A stretch of DNA of 64,000 nt, taken from NCBI GenBank assembly GCA_900316045.1, contig ONBM01000001.1, positions 1 through 64,000 on the forward strand, in the 5' to 3' direction. The translations under genes and the position numbers were made by a program. Shown one piece after another: positions 33,979 through 43,414 of the stretch. Numbering within the stretch: the first letter of the stretch is position 1; every line of letters starts with the position of its first letter. The notes below the pieces were generated by a model. That model was given only the letters and a program-made list of their open reading frames with translations, was not told where the DNA came from and ran no database searches. This DNA is from an uncultured Bacteroidales bacterium (GTDB lineage: Bacteria; Bacteroidota; Bacteroidia; Bacteroidales; UBA932).

Positions 33979-35577
33979 TTACTTCTCAAACTCAAACTTC
34001 AGATCAATCGGAATATTCTCAAGACGTATGTTGACAAGGTCTGCCTTGAAATCGTCTGAAAGGCTGCAATACTTATCCTCGAACTGGGATGCGAACTCGT
34101 AGTCGCCGGTAGCCTGCGTCTTGATTATGATTCCCGTAAGGTCGCTTATGAGCGCAAGGGTCTTATCGTAATCAATGGTGTATTTCCCGCTGTCACCCCT
34201 CTTGAATGCCCCATTCATATTCAGATAATTGAATATCATGACGTAGGCCCTTCCAAGCTGGGACACCTCTCCGAACCTCTGCGAGCGAACAAGATTGGCG
34301 AAGTAGGTGATGATGGCATCTTCCTTCGTGGTGAGGCCAGGAATCTTATAGTCATCCAACAGCTTGCAGAGCAGATAAAGACCAGCAGCGCTGGCCTTAG
34401 CGTCTTCCCAGGTCAGAGCCTTGTTGCCCAAGGCATCGCTGACGCTGCCTTTGCCGTTAATGGTTTCCTTAACCCCAAGCCCATGAGCGATCTCACGGAA
34501 TGACACGCACCAATAGAATGCCTCTTCGCTCAGGTGGGCCTGCTGATCGGAATTGAGGACGACCATGCCGACCTCATTCACCACCCTGTTGAATTTCTCC
34601 GACATGATGTTGCGCAGGAGGACAGACCTGGTCCCAAGTTGCTGTTGCGAATATGCATCAGTAGGAAGATTCAATGCCATGAGCTTGATGCCAGCATTAG
34701 CATGGCCAGCCATGTAAATGGCGTCGAATGTATATATTTCGGAATCGCTTCCAGGAACGAAAGTCTTGTACGCTTCATCGCAAGGCAGCATTTTCTGCAA
34801 GTCGTCAGCCATTCCGGTGAACTGGCTCAGCTGCACCGTGCGTTTTTCATCTTTCAGCAGCACGTATGCATCGTAGGAAGCCTTCAAGCCGAACAATTGG
34901 TCGTCGTTGATTTCGCTAGGGCCGATGATGAGATCCATCTTGCTGTCTTTCACGTCCAGCCAAGCTTTGTCCGCAGCAAGGTAATCATCCGTCTTAAGAG
35001 CCTCTATTTTTTTCAATAGATAATTCTTGACGCTGGCCTTTATGGTGATGTCGGCAGCAGCCTGAAGCTCGCTGGACATCTTTTCGATGTAATCTTTGAA
35101 AGCCACGTGATAAGGAACCGAAGCCAACGCTCCAGCGCTGTCGCGAACTATCATGGTGTAGGGACTTGTCTTGGACGAATCAGAGAAAGTCTCGAATTCT
35201 GCCTTCGTCATGTCAGCAGGGTAGAAAGCCGCACCCAGCGGCCTTTCGCCATAACCTTCCACGAACGCCTTGCCGGTAACCCTGTCCCAAGGCCCATAGT
35301 TGATCTTGGCAAATTCTTTGATGTCCGAATCCTGAATTCCATCCATCAATGCCTTATCGCCAAAGGTTTGTTTCCAATAAATGCTGTCAGCCTGATCAGC
35401 TGCGAATTTGTAAAGGCTAAGCACTTCTTTGCCATTGTCGGAAATGCCAGACAGGTCAGGAGTAGTGATTTTCACCAAGGCATACTCGTCAGACAATTTT
35501 CCTATCTCAGACTTCTTTTCAGTCTTGCAGGAAACGAAGAGCGTAATCAGAATGCACGCCAGAGCAATTTTTTTCAT
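33979..35577 (-). CDS. M49 (dipeptidyl-peptidase III)-like lipoprotein with altered active site
   Basis: A lipoprotein of about 532 residues: MKKIALACILITLFVSC, cleaved at cysteine, followed by KTEKK, an acidic/lysine tail of the kind that directs Bacteroidota lipoproteins to the surface. The C-terminal half follows the M49-related pattern (HGLGVKETINGKGSVSDAL), but the zinc motif HExxH reads REIAH (R363 to H367) and the second motif EExKAD reads EDAKAS (E393 to S398), so peptidase activity is doubtful. Residue numbers count from the ATG at 35583, which is an alternative start. First gene of an operon with the DASS transporter and porin, so it may bind or process their substrate. Confidence 0.75.
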   Translation of the reverse strand: MKKIALACILITLFVSCKTEKKSEIGKLSDEYALVKITTPDLSGISDNGKEVLSLYKFAADQADSIYWKQTFGDKALMDGIQDSDIKEFAKINYGPWDRVTGKAFVEGYGERPLGAAFYPADMTKAEFETFSDSSKTSPYTMIVRDSAGALASVPYHVAFKDYIEKMSSELQAAADITIKASVKNYLLKKIEALKTDDYLAADKAWLDVKDSKMDLIIGPSEINDDQLFGLKASYDAYVLLKDEKRTVQLSQFTGMADDLQKMLPCDEAYKTFVPGSDSEIYTFDAIYMAGHANAGIKLMALNLPTDAYSQQQLGTRSVLLRNIMSEKFNRVVNEVGMVVLNSDQQAHLSEEAFYWCVSFREIAHGLGVKETINGKGSVSDALGNKALTWEDAKASAAGLYLLCKLLDDYKIPGLTTKEDAIITYFANLVRSQRFGEVSQLGRAYVMIFNYLNMNGAFKRGDSGKYTIDYDKTLALISDLTGIIIKTQATGDYEFASQFEDKYCSLSDDFKADLVNIRLENIPIDLKFEFEK

Positions 35578-35618
35578 ATTCAAAATCTATTGTATATTTT
35601 TTGATTTCAAACAGCCTG

Positions 35619-35626
35619 CAAAGTTA
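35619..35626 (-). promoter_or_regulatory. -7 box of the M49-like/DASS/porin operon
   Basis: TAACTTTG on the minus strand, about 42 nt upstream of the start. It follows directly on the gdhA terminator. Confidence 0.45.
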
Positions 35627-35640
35627 ATGAATATTAATTT

Positions 35641-35677
35641 AAAAAAGGCACGGCAGAAAAATCCGTCGCGCCTTTTT
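35641..35677 (-). terminator. gdhA terminator
   Basis: On the minus strand AAAAAGGC and GCCTTTTTT pair, with an inner CGG/CCG stem and an A/T-rich loop, ending in six U. It begins 20 nt past the gdhA stop. Confidence 0.75.
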
Positions 35678-35697
35678 CTTCATCTTTCAGGAATATG

Positions 35698-37041
35698 TCA
35701 GATTATTCCCTGCTCCAGCATTGCCTGAGCCACCTTCATGAAACCGGCAATATTGGCGCCCTTCACATAATCTACGGAACCGTCTTTCTGCGTGCCATAC
35801 TTGACGCACTGCTCGTGAATATTCTCCATAATCCAGTGTAGTTTCTCGTCAACCTCCTTCGCAGACCAGCTGATATGCTGGGCATTCTGGGTCATCTCAA
35901 GACCAGAAGTAGCGACTCCTCCTGCATTCACTGCCTTTCCAGGGGCAAACAGGATTCCATTGTGCTGGAAGAAATGTATGGCGCCAGGCTGGCATCCCAT
36001 GTTGGACACCTCGCAGCAGCACCAGCACCCATTAGCCTTGAGTTCCCTGGCATCGTCCTCGCTCAGCTCATTCTGGAATGCGCAAGGAAGAGCAATGTCG
36101 CAAGGGATGCTCCAAGACTTCTTTCCAGGAAGGAATTCAACCTTCCCTGGGAATTTGTCAGCAAGATCTTGCACCTTATCCCTATTGGAAGCACGCATTA
36201 CAAGCATATAGTCGTTCATTTCAGGAGTCATTCCCTCAGGAATATGGCAGGCTCCGTCCGGTCCGCTTATGGCTACGACCTTCGCCCCAAGCTGAGTGGC
36301 TTTCTTAACGGCTCCCCATGCTACGTTTCCGAAACCAGAGATGCAGACCTTCTTGTCCTTTATGTCCTTTCCTGCATGGTGAAGGAGATGCTGCGTGAAA
36401 TAGAGCGCTCCGAAGCCAGTAGCCTCAGGACGAAGAATAGAGCCTCCCCACGTAGCGCCTTTTCCAGTGAGCACTCCCGTATGGTACTCCTGGGCAAGTT
36501 TCTGATACATTCCATTCAGGAAACCGATTTCACGGCCACCGACGCCCACGTCACCAGCAGGGATATCCTGGTCAGGGCCGATGCAGCGCCAGAGCTCGAG
36601 CATGAATGCCTGGCAGAAGCGCATGATCTCAGCGTTAGACTTGCCTACCGGATCGAAATCGGAACCACCCTTGGCACCACCCATAGGCAGAGTCGTGAGG
36701 GCATTCTTGAATGTCTGCTCGAAGCCCAGGAATTTAAGCATGGAAGGGGTGACAGCCTTGTGGAAACGAAGGCCTCCCTTGTAAGGGCCGATGGCAGAGT
36801 TGAACTGGACGCGGTAGCCGAGGTTTGTCTGGACATCGCCGTTGTCGTCAACCCACACAATGCGGAAAGTATAAATCCTGTCCGGCTCGACGAGTCTCTC
36901 GACTATCTTGGCTTTCTCAAACTCCGGATGCTGATTGTAAACATCCTCAATTGACTCAAGAACCTCCTGCACTGCCTGCAGATATTCTTTCTCTGTAGGG
37001 TACTTGGCCTGGAGACGGGCCATTATTTCTGTAGTTTTCAT
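35698..37041 (-). CDS. gdhA: glutamate dehydrogenase (NADP type)
   Basis: A 447-residue hexameric-type GDH that makes glutamate from 2-oxoglutarate and ammonium. Substrate motif LPMGGAKGGSDFDP with the catalytic lysine (near residue 125), the nucleotide fold KVCISGFGNVAWGA (near residue 235) and the C-terminal NAGGVATSGLEMTQN. Length and motifs fit the NADP-linked bacterial form. It lies 43 nt after korB, so 2-oxoglutarate-linked carbon and nitrogen metabolism are clustered. Confidence 0.96.
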   Translation of the reverse strand: MKTTEIMARLQAKYPTEKEYLQAVQEVLESIEDVYNQHPEFEKAKIVERLVEPDRIYTFRIVWVDDNGDVQTNLGYRVQFNSAIGPYKGGLRFHKAVTPSMLKFLGFEQTFKNALTTLPMGGAKGGSDFDPVGKSNAEIMRFCQAFMLELWRCIGPDQDIPAGDVGVGGREIGFLNGMYQKLAQEYHTGVLTGKGATWGGSILRPEATGFGALYFTQHLLHHAGKDIKDKKVCISGFGNVAWGAVKKATQLGAKVVAISGPDGACHIPEGMTPEMNDYMLVMRASNRDKVQDLADKFPGKVEFLPGKKSWSIPCDIALPCAFQNELSEDDARELKANGCWCCCEVSNMGCQPGAIHFFQHNGILFAPGKAVNAGGVATSGLEMTQNAQHISWSAKEVDEKLHWIMENIHEQCVKYGTQKDGSVDYVKGANIAGFMKVAQAMLEQGII

Positions 37042-37084
37042 ATTAATTAAATGGTGTGATGCAACACAAAATATTAAATAATCA

Positions 37085-38104
37085 TTATTTTATTTCCCAT
37101 GTCGAGCCGCTCCGCAGCAGGTCATCCACGCAATGAATCTTGCTCTTGCGCATGACATCCTTCACCTGATCGCGAACTCCATCATCATAAGTTATGTCTT
37201 TCACATCTCTGATGACTCCAAGAGCCACCGGCAGGTCCGGGCCTTTCATGTCTGCGAGAGCCATTTGAAGGCCAAGGTTATTGGCGTGAGCATCATGAAT
37301 GAGGATATCTTCTTCCTTGTAGCCAACCTCTCCAATGGTAACAGCCTTGATGCGGTTATCCTCAAAGACAAGACCCTTATCATTATTTTTCCCGAATATC
37401 ATCCTTTCACCTTGACGGAGAACAACTGTCCTGTCAGCACGAACCGCAGGATCGGCAATCTCTTTGTGAGCGCCGTCATTGAATATCACGCAGTTCGTCA
37501 GCATCTCCATCACTGAGCAGCCATCATGCAAAGCCGCAGCTGTCATGATTTCCTCGTTCAGTTTCAGGTCAACGTCAAGAGAGCGAGCAAAAAAAGTACC
37601 TTTCGCGCCCAGAACCAGGGAACCCGGATCGAATGGATGCTCTACGGTACCATAAGGAGAGGTTTTCGTGATGGCTCCGAACTTGGAAGTAGGAGAATAC
37701 TGCCCCTTCGTGAGACCATAAATCCTATTATTGAACAATATGATATTTATATCGATGTTTCGTCTTATCGCATGGATGAAATGATTGCCTCCGATTGCGA
37801 GCGCATCGCCATCTCCGCAAGCCTGCCAGACAGTCAGCCAAGGATTAGCGACCTTGATGCCGGTAGAAACTGCCGTGGCACGGCCATGAATGCTATGGAA
37901 GCCATAAGTGTCCATGTAGTAAGGGAGACGCGACGAGCATCCGATTCCGGAAACTACGACGTAACGCTCTTTCTCGTAACCAAGAGCCTGGCTGACTTTC
38001 GGGAGAGCCCTCTGCAAGGCAGCCAGAACAGCATGGTCGCCACATCCGGGACACCAGCGTACTTCCTGATCACTTTTGAAATCCTTGAATGTCAATGTTG
38101 CCAT
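37085..38104 (-). CDS. korB: 2-oxoacid:ferredoxin oxidoreductase, beta subunit
   Basis: A 339-residue thiamine-diphosphate-binding subunit. CPGCGDHAVL near residue 18 provides cluster or TPP-region cysteines, and GDGDALAIGGNHF with LFNNRIYGLTKGQ forms the TPP-magnesium site. With the alpha subunit 3 nt upstream it makes the enzyme that interconverts 2-oxoglutarate (or another 2-oxoacid) and the acyl-CoA with ferredoxin. The 2-oxoglutarate preference is inferred from gene architecture and the gdhA neighbour. Confidence 0.9.
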   Translation of the reverse strand: MATLTFKDFKSDQEVRWCPGCGDHAVLAALQRALPKVSQALGYEKERYVVVSGIGCSSRLPYYMDTYGFHSIHGRATAVSTGIKVANPWLTVWQACGDGDALAIGGNHFIHAIRRNIDINIILFNNRIYGLTKGQYSPTSKFGAITKTSPYGTVEHPFDPGSLVLGAKGTFFARSLDVDLKLNEEIMTAAALHDGCSVMEMLTNCVIFNDGAHKEIADPAVRADRTVVLRQGERMIFGKNNDKGLVFEDNRIKAVTIGEVGYKEEDILIHDAHANNLGLQMALADMKGPDLPVALGVIRDVKDITYDDGVRDQVKDVMRKSKIHCVDDLLRSGSTWEIK

Positions 38105-38107
38105 AAT

Positions 38108-39955
38108 CTAGATCTCCTTATTTATTGCCTCAACCAGTTCTTTCACGAGGAATGGCTGACCCTGAACTTTATTGCATTTGTCGTATTTGAAGTCTGGCAG
38201 GCAGTTGCGCAGGTAAGCGCAGAACTGACCGCTGTTCAGCTCGCAGACGAGAATTTTCTCGAACTTAGAGAACACGTCCTTAGTGTTCTTAGGAAGAGGA
38301 TTAATATAGTCGAAATGAGCGAAGGACACGTTTTTGCCTTCCTCCCTCTCCTCATCTACGGCACTTTTTATGTGACCATAAGTTCCGCCCCAGCCAACTA
38401 CGAGCAGCTTCCCGGCATCAGGACCGTCAACCTTGAGCTCCGGAATGGAATCGGCAATCTTGGCCACCTTAGCGGCACGCTCGTTAACCATAGTCTGGTG
38501 ATTCGCCGGATCTGAAGAAAGCACGCCTTCGTGATTTTTTTCCAGTCCGCCAACCCTATGCTCGAAACCTTTCTGCCCAGGAATAGCCCACTGAGGGACC
38601 ATGGTCTCGGGGTCTCTCTTGAAAGGCTTGAATCGCTCTCCTTCTTTAAGCACTCCGCGTGCGAATGGAGGCTTGATATCCGGATAGTCAGCCATGGTCG
38701 GAATGCGCCAAGGCTCACTGCCATTCCCCAGGAAACCCTCTGACAACAAAATCACAGGGGTCATGTGCTCAAGCGCTATCTTTGCCGCATTGAAAGCGGC
38801 GTTGAAGCAATTAGCTGGAGAATGCGCGGCTATGACCGGAATCGGGCACTCGCCGTTTCTTCCGTACAGAGCTTGCAACAAATCTGTCTGCTCTGTCTTG
38901 GTAGGGATTCCCGTTGAAGGACCCGCTCGCTGAACATCGACCACGACAAGCGGCAGCTCAGTCATTACGGCTAAACCCAGAGCCTCGCTCTTAAGCGAGA
39001 AGCCAGGGCCGGAAGTAGTGGTAACTGCCAGATTGCCTGCGAAAGAAGCACCGATGGCGGTGCATATGCCCGCAATCTCGTCCTCAGCTTGCAATGTCTT
39101 GCAGCCCAGACTCTTATAAATGGCAAGCTCCTCCAGTATGGCTGTTGCAGGAGTAATCGGATAAGACCCACAGAAAAGCGGAAGCCCAGATTTCTCAGAT
39201 GCGGCCAGCAAGCCCCATGCAATAGCCTGATTCCCAGTAATATTCCTATAGAGCCCCGGTTCGAGGCTCTTCGCAGGCTTAACCATGTAGGTGTTAGGGA
39301 TAAGCTGTATGTTTGCCGCATAATTATAACCGTCTTTCAGCACCTTCTCATTTGGCCCTACCATTTCGGGGTGCTTCTTTGCGAATTTGCCTTCAATATA
39401 GCTATTGACATATTCAAGAGGACGGCTATAAATGAAGCAAGCCATGCCTAGCGTGAACATATTCTTGCACTTCTGAATAGACTTCTGATCCATGCCGCAA
39501 CCTTTCAGGCTTTCTTTAGTAAGAGTGGTGATAGGAGAAGGTATTATTATCCTATCCTCAACCCCCAATTCAAGAAAAACATCATTCGTCTTGAATCCAG
39601 CTTTCTTGATCAATTCATCCGTAAAAGAATCGGTGTCGATCAGAATCATGGCTGTCGGCTTGCACCACTTTGCATTCGCTTCTAGTGCGGCGGGATTCAT
39701 CGCGACCAGCAGATCGCAGTAATCTCCGGGGGTGTTGACTTTCGTGCTGCCGATGTGCACCTGAAAGCCGGAGACGCCGGAAACAGTTCCGTGCGGAGCC
39801 CTGATCTCCGCAGGATAGTCAGGGAAAGTCGACAGGTCGTTGCCAGCAATTGCAGACGTATTGGCAAATAAAGAGCCAGTAAGTTGCATGCCATCACCGG
39901 AATCGCCTGCGAACCTGATCACAACATCTTTCGTATCAATTACCTTGTGTTGCAT
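38108..39955 (-). CDS. korA: 2-oxoacid:ferredoxin oxidoreductase, alpha subunit (gamma-alpha fusion)
   Basis: A 615-residue protein with an N-terminal gamma domain (VIRFAGDSGDGMQLTGSLFA, residues 1-190) fused to the alpha pyrimidine-binding domain (from about residue 210: GLLAASEKSGLPLFCGSYPITPAT, TTTSGPGFSLKSEALGLAVM, RAGPSTGIPTKTEQTDL). This is the usual Bacteroidota form of KorA. A TAAATTTG box (40005-39998) lies 43 nt upstream. Probably cotranscribed with korB and perhaps gdhA. Confidence 0.92.
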   Translation of the reverse strand: MQHKVIDTKDVVIRFAGDSGDGMQLTGSLFANTSAIAGNDLSTFPDYPAEIRAPHGTVSGVSGFQVHIGSTKVNTPGDYCDLLVAMNPAALEANAKWCKPTAMILIDTDSFTDELIKKAGFKTNDVFLELGVEDRIIIPSPITTLTKESLKGCGMDQKSIQKCKNMFTLGMACFIYSRPLEYVNSYIEGKFAKKHPEMVGPNEKVLKDGYNYAANIQLIPNTYMVKPAKSLEPGLYRNITGNQAIAWGLLAASEKSGLPLFCGSYPITPATAILEELAIYKSLGCKTLQAEDEIAGICTAIGASFAGNLAVTTTSGPGFSLKSEALGLAVMTELPLVVVDVQRAGPSTGIPTKTEQTDLLQALYGRNGECPIPVIAAHSPANCFNAAFNAAKIALEHMTPVILLSEGFLGNGSEPWRIPTMADYPDIKPPFARGVLKEGERFKPFKRDPETMVPQWAIPGQKGFEHRVGGLEKNHEGVLSSDPANHQTMVNERAAKVAKIADSIPELKVDGPDAGKLLVVGWGGTYGHIKSAVDEEREEGKNVSFAHFDYINPLPKNTKDVFSKFEKILVCELNSGQFCAYLRNCLPDFKYDKCNKVQGQPFLVKELVEAINKEI

Positions 39956-39997
39956 TACTTGTTACAGTTTTTAGCGCAAAAATTATATAACATTGCA

Positions 39998-40005
39998 AAT
40001 TTATA
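39998..40005 (-). promoter_or_regulatory. -7 box of korA
   Basis: TAAATTTG on the minus strand in an AT-rich stretch; the -33 element is not clear. Confidence 0.4.
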
Positions 40006-40061
40006 TAATTTGCCAAATATTTCATAACAATTCAGAAGAAAACGTTTTATTTTCGAGCAAT

Positions 40062-40090
40062 AAAAAAAGACAGGCAATGCCTGCCTCTTT
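40062..40090 (-). terminator. ompH terminator
   Basis: On the minus strand AGGCAGGC-att-GCCTGTCT forms an 8-bp stem with one wobble, followed by seven U, about 18 nt after the ompH stop. It closes the nadK-uppS-bamA-ompH run. Confidence 0.75.
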
Positions 40091-40107
40091 TAAATCTCTC
40101 CTTGCTA

Positions 40108-40707
40108 CTATTTTGCAGTGCCTGCCGTAGAACCAGCAGAGCTAGCGGCAGATTCCTGCTTAGCCTGAAGTTCCTTCTGCAGAGACTCTATTGTCCTGCC
40201 TTCTGGGATATTCAATGCTTTTCTTGCCTCAGGAGTAAGATCCTTGCTCTGTGAAGGGTCAACATAAACATACTGTGAGGAATCGAAAACGAAAACATAT
40301 CCGCCAGCCTTCGCAATCTTTTCGATTGCCTTGCGAGCCTTGTCGTAAATAGGGGACATAAGCTGCTCGTTCTGCTGCTGGAGCTCTTGCTGGATGGACT
40401 GCTGGAACTCTTGAATCCTGTTCTGGATGTCACCAAGTTCCTTTTCTTTGCTTTCCCTGATGGCAGCCGTCCATGTGGACTGCTTCTGCTGATACTCGCT
40501 ATATTTTGTCTGAGCCTCTTCAACCATGCTCTGATAAGTCTCATTGGCTTCCTTCTGCGCAGCCTCCATCGTAGACCTTGCGTTATCGGACTCTGGCATG
40601 AGAGTCACAAGCTCATTGAAGTTGACATGAGCCAATTTAACCTGAGCAGAGGCGGCTAACGTAAACAATGCCATAACGGCAATCAATGCGATTTTCTTCA
40701 TATTCAT
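40108..40707 (-). CDS. OmpH/Skp-family periplasmic chaperone
   Basis: A 199-residue protein with signal peptide (KKIALIAVMALFTLAASAQ), a long coiled coil (residues 40-130, rich in Q, E and K: QKEANETYQSMVEEAQTKY) and a C-terminal YVDPSQSKDLTPEARKALN. Skp/OmpH proteins hold unfolded outer membrane proteins before the Bam complex inserts them, matching its place directly after bamA. The ATG at 40701 is an alternative start. Confidence 0.9.
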   Translation of the reverse strand: MNMKKIALIAVMALFTLAASAQVKLAHVNFNELVTLMPESDNARSTMEAAQKEANETYQSMVEEAQTKYSEYQQKQSTWTAAIRESKEKELGDIQNRIQEFQQSIQQELQQQNEQLMSPIYDKARKAIEKIAKAGGYVFVFDSSQYVYVDPSQSKDLTPEARKALNIPEGRTIESLQKELQAKQESAASSAGSTAGTAK

Positions 40708-40759
40708 AAATAAAATTTAGTTATCATTTTAGTTAATCGAACACAAAAATAAGAAATTA

Positions 40760-43387
40760 TTAGAATTGTTGTCCTATCACGAAATGGAACTGGCTTCCGC
40801 CCTTCTGTCGCTGCGGCGAATTGTCGTTGTCGAAGCCATATCCCCAGTCAACGCCCAGAAGACCGATCATAGGCAAGAATACCCTCACGCCAACGCCGGC
40901 AGACCGCTTGATCTGGAAGGGATTGAAGTCTTTGATGTCAGACCAGCAGTTTCCGCCTTCCAAGAACCCGAGAACGAAGATAGTCGACTGAGGTTGCAGA
41001 ATCACAGGATAGCGCAGCTCGACAGTAAACTTATCATAGACATTTCCCGCATAATAGCTTGTATTATAGGCCGAGACTGCCTCTGGCGTCAGCGAGTAAT
41101 CCTCGTATCCACGCAGCGCTATGATGTCAGAGCCATAGGTATCGTACCCGGACATTCCGCTTCCGCCGACCCTGAAACCCTCGAAAGGAGAATAGCCCCA
41201 TTTTCTATTATAATATCCTAGATATCCAAACTGAGCCTTCCCCATTATGACTAAGTCACCGATTATCTTCTGATACGTCTCTGCGCTGAACTTCACCTTC
41301 CAGTATTCAATCCATCTGTACCTGTCACGAGAAGACCAGTTATCGTAGTTAATGTCTTTATAACTATCTACGCGCACCGGCTTTCCAGATGCATCCAAAG
41401 TTCCCTTATCCTTCTTCCTGAACAAAGAATATGGCGGAGTGAGCTGCAGCGTAGTAGAAAAGACAGAACCTTGGCGAGGATAAATCTGCTGATCAGTGGA
41501 TGTCCTTGACAGGCTGGCCGTGTAACTGATGTTATGAGAAACGCCATCTGAGAAAAGATAATATCCGCTGTACCAGTTTTTCAGGTCGTACGTCTGCCAG
41601 CTCAAGCCATTATATAAAGTGAAATAATTATCCGGCCATTTCAGCCTTGTTCCAATGCCGCCAGAAAAGCCATAAACCTGCATGACTTTAGAATTGCTCA
41701 GCATGCCGAGCGCTATCGAGGAGTTCGTCTGCCTTGAATAGTACGTGTTGATGCTGAGAGAGGTCGGCTTTTTCCCGAACAACCAAGGTTCCGAGAATCC
41801 GAATATTGCCGAAGTATAATACGTACCGTTCGTCTGCAGACGCAAAGACAGGCTCTGGGCATCCCCCAGAGGCACAGGCCTCCAGGCTCCCTTGTCGAAC
41901 ATTCTCCTCGTAGAGAAGTTATTGAAATTCACGCCGACCGTCGCTACGAATGTATTGCCGCCCCAGCCTCCGGAGAGTTCCAGCTGGCTGGAAGGCTTTT
42001 CAGTAACGTTATATACAATGTCTACCGTATTGTTTGCTTGATTAGGCACGATTGAATAGCCACCGTCTTTGGATATTGCCTCAGGATCGAACTGGCCCAG
42101 AGAAGCGATTTCTCTTATAGACCTCTCGAAGTCAGTCTGGCTGAACAAATCTCCAGGACGAGTGAATATCTGGCGTCTGACTACCCTCTCATTAGTAAGG
42201 TCATTCCCATTTATGACGATATTGTTCAGAGTGGCCTGCTTGCCTTCCGATATCCTCATCTCGACATCCACTGAGTCGTTCTCGATGTTCAGCTCCACAG
42301 GCATTACCTGAAAGAAGAGATAACCCTCGTCGCGGTATAGCTTCGAAACAGCGTAGTCATTCTGCTTGTCACCGCCGAACAGCCTCTTCTGCATCGTGAC
42401 CACGTCGTACGGATCCCCTTTCTTAATGTTCAGAATCTGATTCAGCTGGTCTGCCGAATGTACCGAGTTTCCTGTCCAAGTGATGTTTCTGAAATAATAT
42501 TTGTCACCCTGATCGAACTTGAAATCGATTCCAAGCCTGCCCGGCTCCACATAATAAATGGAATCTTTCAGTATCCTGGCATCGCGATATCCGGCCTCGT
42601 TGAATTTGCTTATGAGATTCTTCTTGTCGTTAGGATATTCCTTTTCATTAAACTTCTTGCTGTTAAAGAAGTTATATATCTTCTTGGCCTTCGTCTTCTT
42701 CATGGACTTGGCCAGTTTGAAGTCCGACACCCCCGTATTTCCCTCGAAATTAATGTCGCGGATTTTAATCTTCAGCCCCTTATCCACCTCGAAGGTAACC
42801 CTTATCAAGTTTTTAAGCACAGGATCCGGCTCCGACTTGACGTTCACCTCGCAATTCAGGAAACCCTTTTCAGAGTAATAACGTTTGATGATTCCGATGG
42901 AGGTTCTGGCTACGTAATCGGAGTACTCACCGCCTCTTCGAAGCTTCAGCCTTTCTTCCAGATCTTTTTTCTCTCCCTTCTTGACGCCGGTGAACAGCCA
43001 AGCAGACACTCTCGGTCGCTCTTTGATATCTATCACGAAAAAAGCAGAGTCTCCGTCTGCGCTCAGGTGGTCAATTCCCAGAGAAACATCCTCAAACTTA
43101 TTCTGAGCCCATAGCCTGTCCACGACGGAAGACATGGCGTCGCTAGGAACGGTCACCGTGAGACCCTTCGCAAGACCCGTGAGAGAAATAATTTGATTGT
43201 TGCTGTAAGACTTGTTCCCACGCACCGTGACACCCCCGACGACATAGCTCTTCGGGTTGTCATAGTCCACCTCTATATAATTCGCAGCTAAGGTGTCCTT
43301 GACATCTTGTCCCATCAGCGAGAAGCTCGCCATAAGCAATGCCAGAACGCCAGCAATTCTGAATATATTCATTAAACCAAATTTCAT
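40760..43387 (-). CDS. bamA: outer membrane protein assembly factor BamA
   Basis: An 875-residue Omp85 protein. A signal peptide (NIFRIAGVLALLMASFSLMGQ) is followed by about five POTRA domains (residues 45-450; for example VGGVTVRGNKSYSNNQII and NNIVINGNDLTNERVV) and a C-terminal barrel ending in phenylalanine (FHFVIGQQF). It inserts beta-barrel proteins into the outer membrane. The late-strand motif around VRVFLPMIGLLGVDWGYGF is typical. The start may be the ATG at 43372 (MNIFRI). It follows uppS by 27 nt. Confidence 0.96.
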   Translation of the reverse strand: MKFGLMNIFRIAGVLALLMASFSLMGQDVKDTLAANYIEVDYDNPKSYVVGGVTVRGNKSYSNNQIISLTGLAKGLTVTVPSDAMSSVVDRLWAQNKFEDVSLGIDHLSADGDSAFFVIDIKERPRVSAWLFTGVKKGEKKDLEERLKLRRGGEYSDYVARTSIGIIKRYYSEKGFLNCEVNVKSEPDPVLKNLIRVTFEVDKGLKIKIRDINFEGNTGVSDFKLAKSMKKTKAKKIYNFFNSKKFNEKEYPNDKKNLISKFNEAGYRDARILKDSIYYVEPGRLGIDFKFDQGDKYYFRNITWTGNSVHSADQLNQILNIKKGDPYDVVTMQKRLFGGDKQNDYAVSKLYRDEGYLFFQVMPVELNIENDSVDVEMRISEGKQATLNNIVINGNDLTNERVVRRQIFTRPGDLFSQTDFERSIREIASLGQFDPEAISKDGGYSIVPNQANNTVDIVYNVTEKPSSQLELSGGWGGNTFVATVGVNFNNFSTRRMFDKGAWRPVPLGDAQSLSLRLQTNGTYYTSAIFGFSEPWLFGKKPTSLSINTYYSRQTNSSIALGMLSNSKVMQVYGFSGGIGTRLKWPDNYFTLYNGLSWQTYDLKNWYSGYYLFSDGVSHNISYTASLSRTSTDQQIYPRQGSVFSTTLQLTPPYSLFRKKDKGTLDASGKPVRVDSYKDINYDNWSSRDRYRWIEYWKVKFSAETYQKIIGDLVIMGKAQFGYLGYYNRKWGYSPFEGFRVGGSGMSGYDTYGSDIIALRGYEDYSLTPEAVSAYNTSYYAGNVYDKFTVELRYPVILQPQSTIFVLGFLEGGNCWSDIKDFNPFQIKRSAGVGVRVFLPMIGLLGVDWGYGFDNDNSPQRQKGGSQFHFVIGQQF

Positions 43388-43414
43388 GGATTACAGAGTT
43401 GCAAATATAAGCAA

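Noticed and set aside
35875-36954. 359-codon plus-strand frame opposite gdhA
   Set aside because: It is the antisense shadow of gdhA; the minus frame carries all the GDH motifs.
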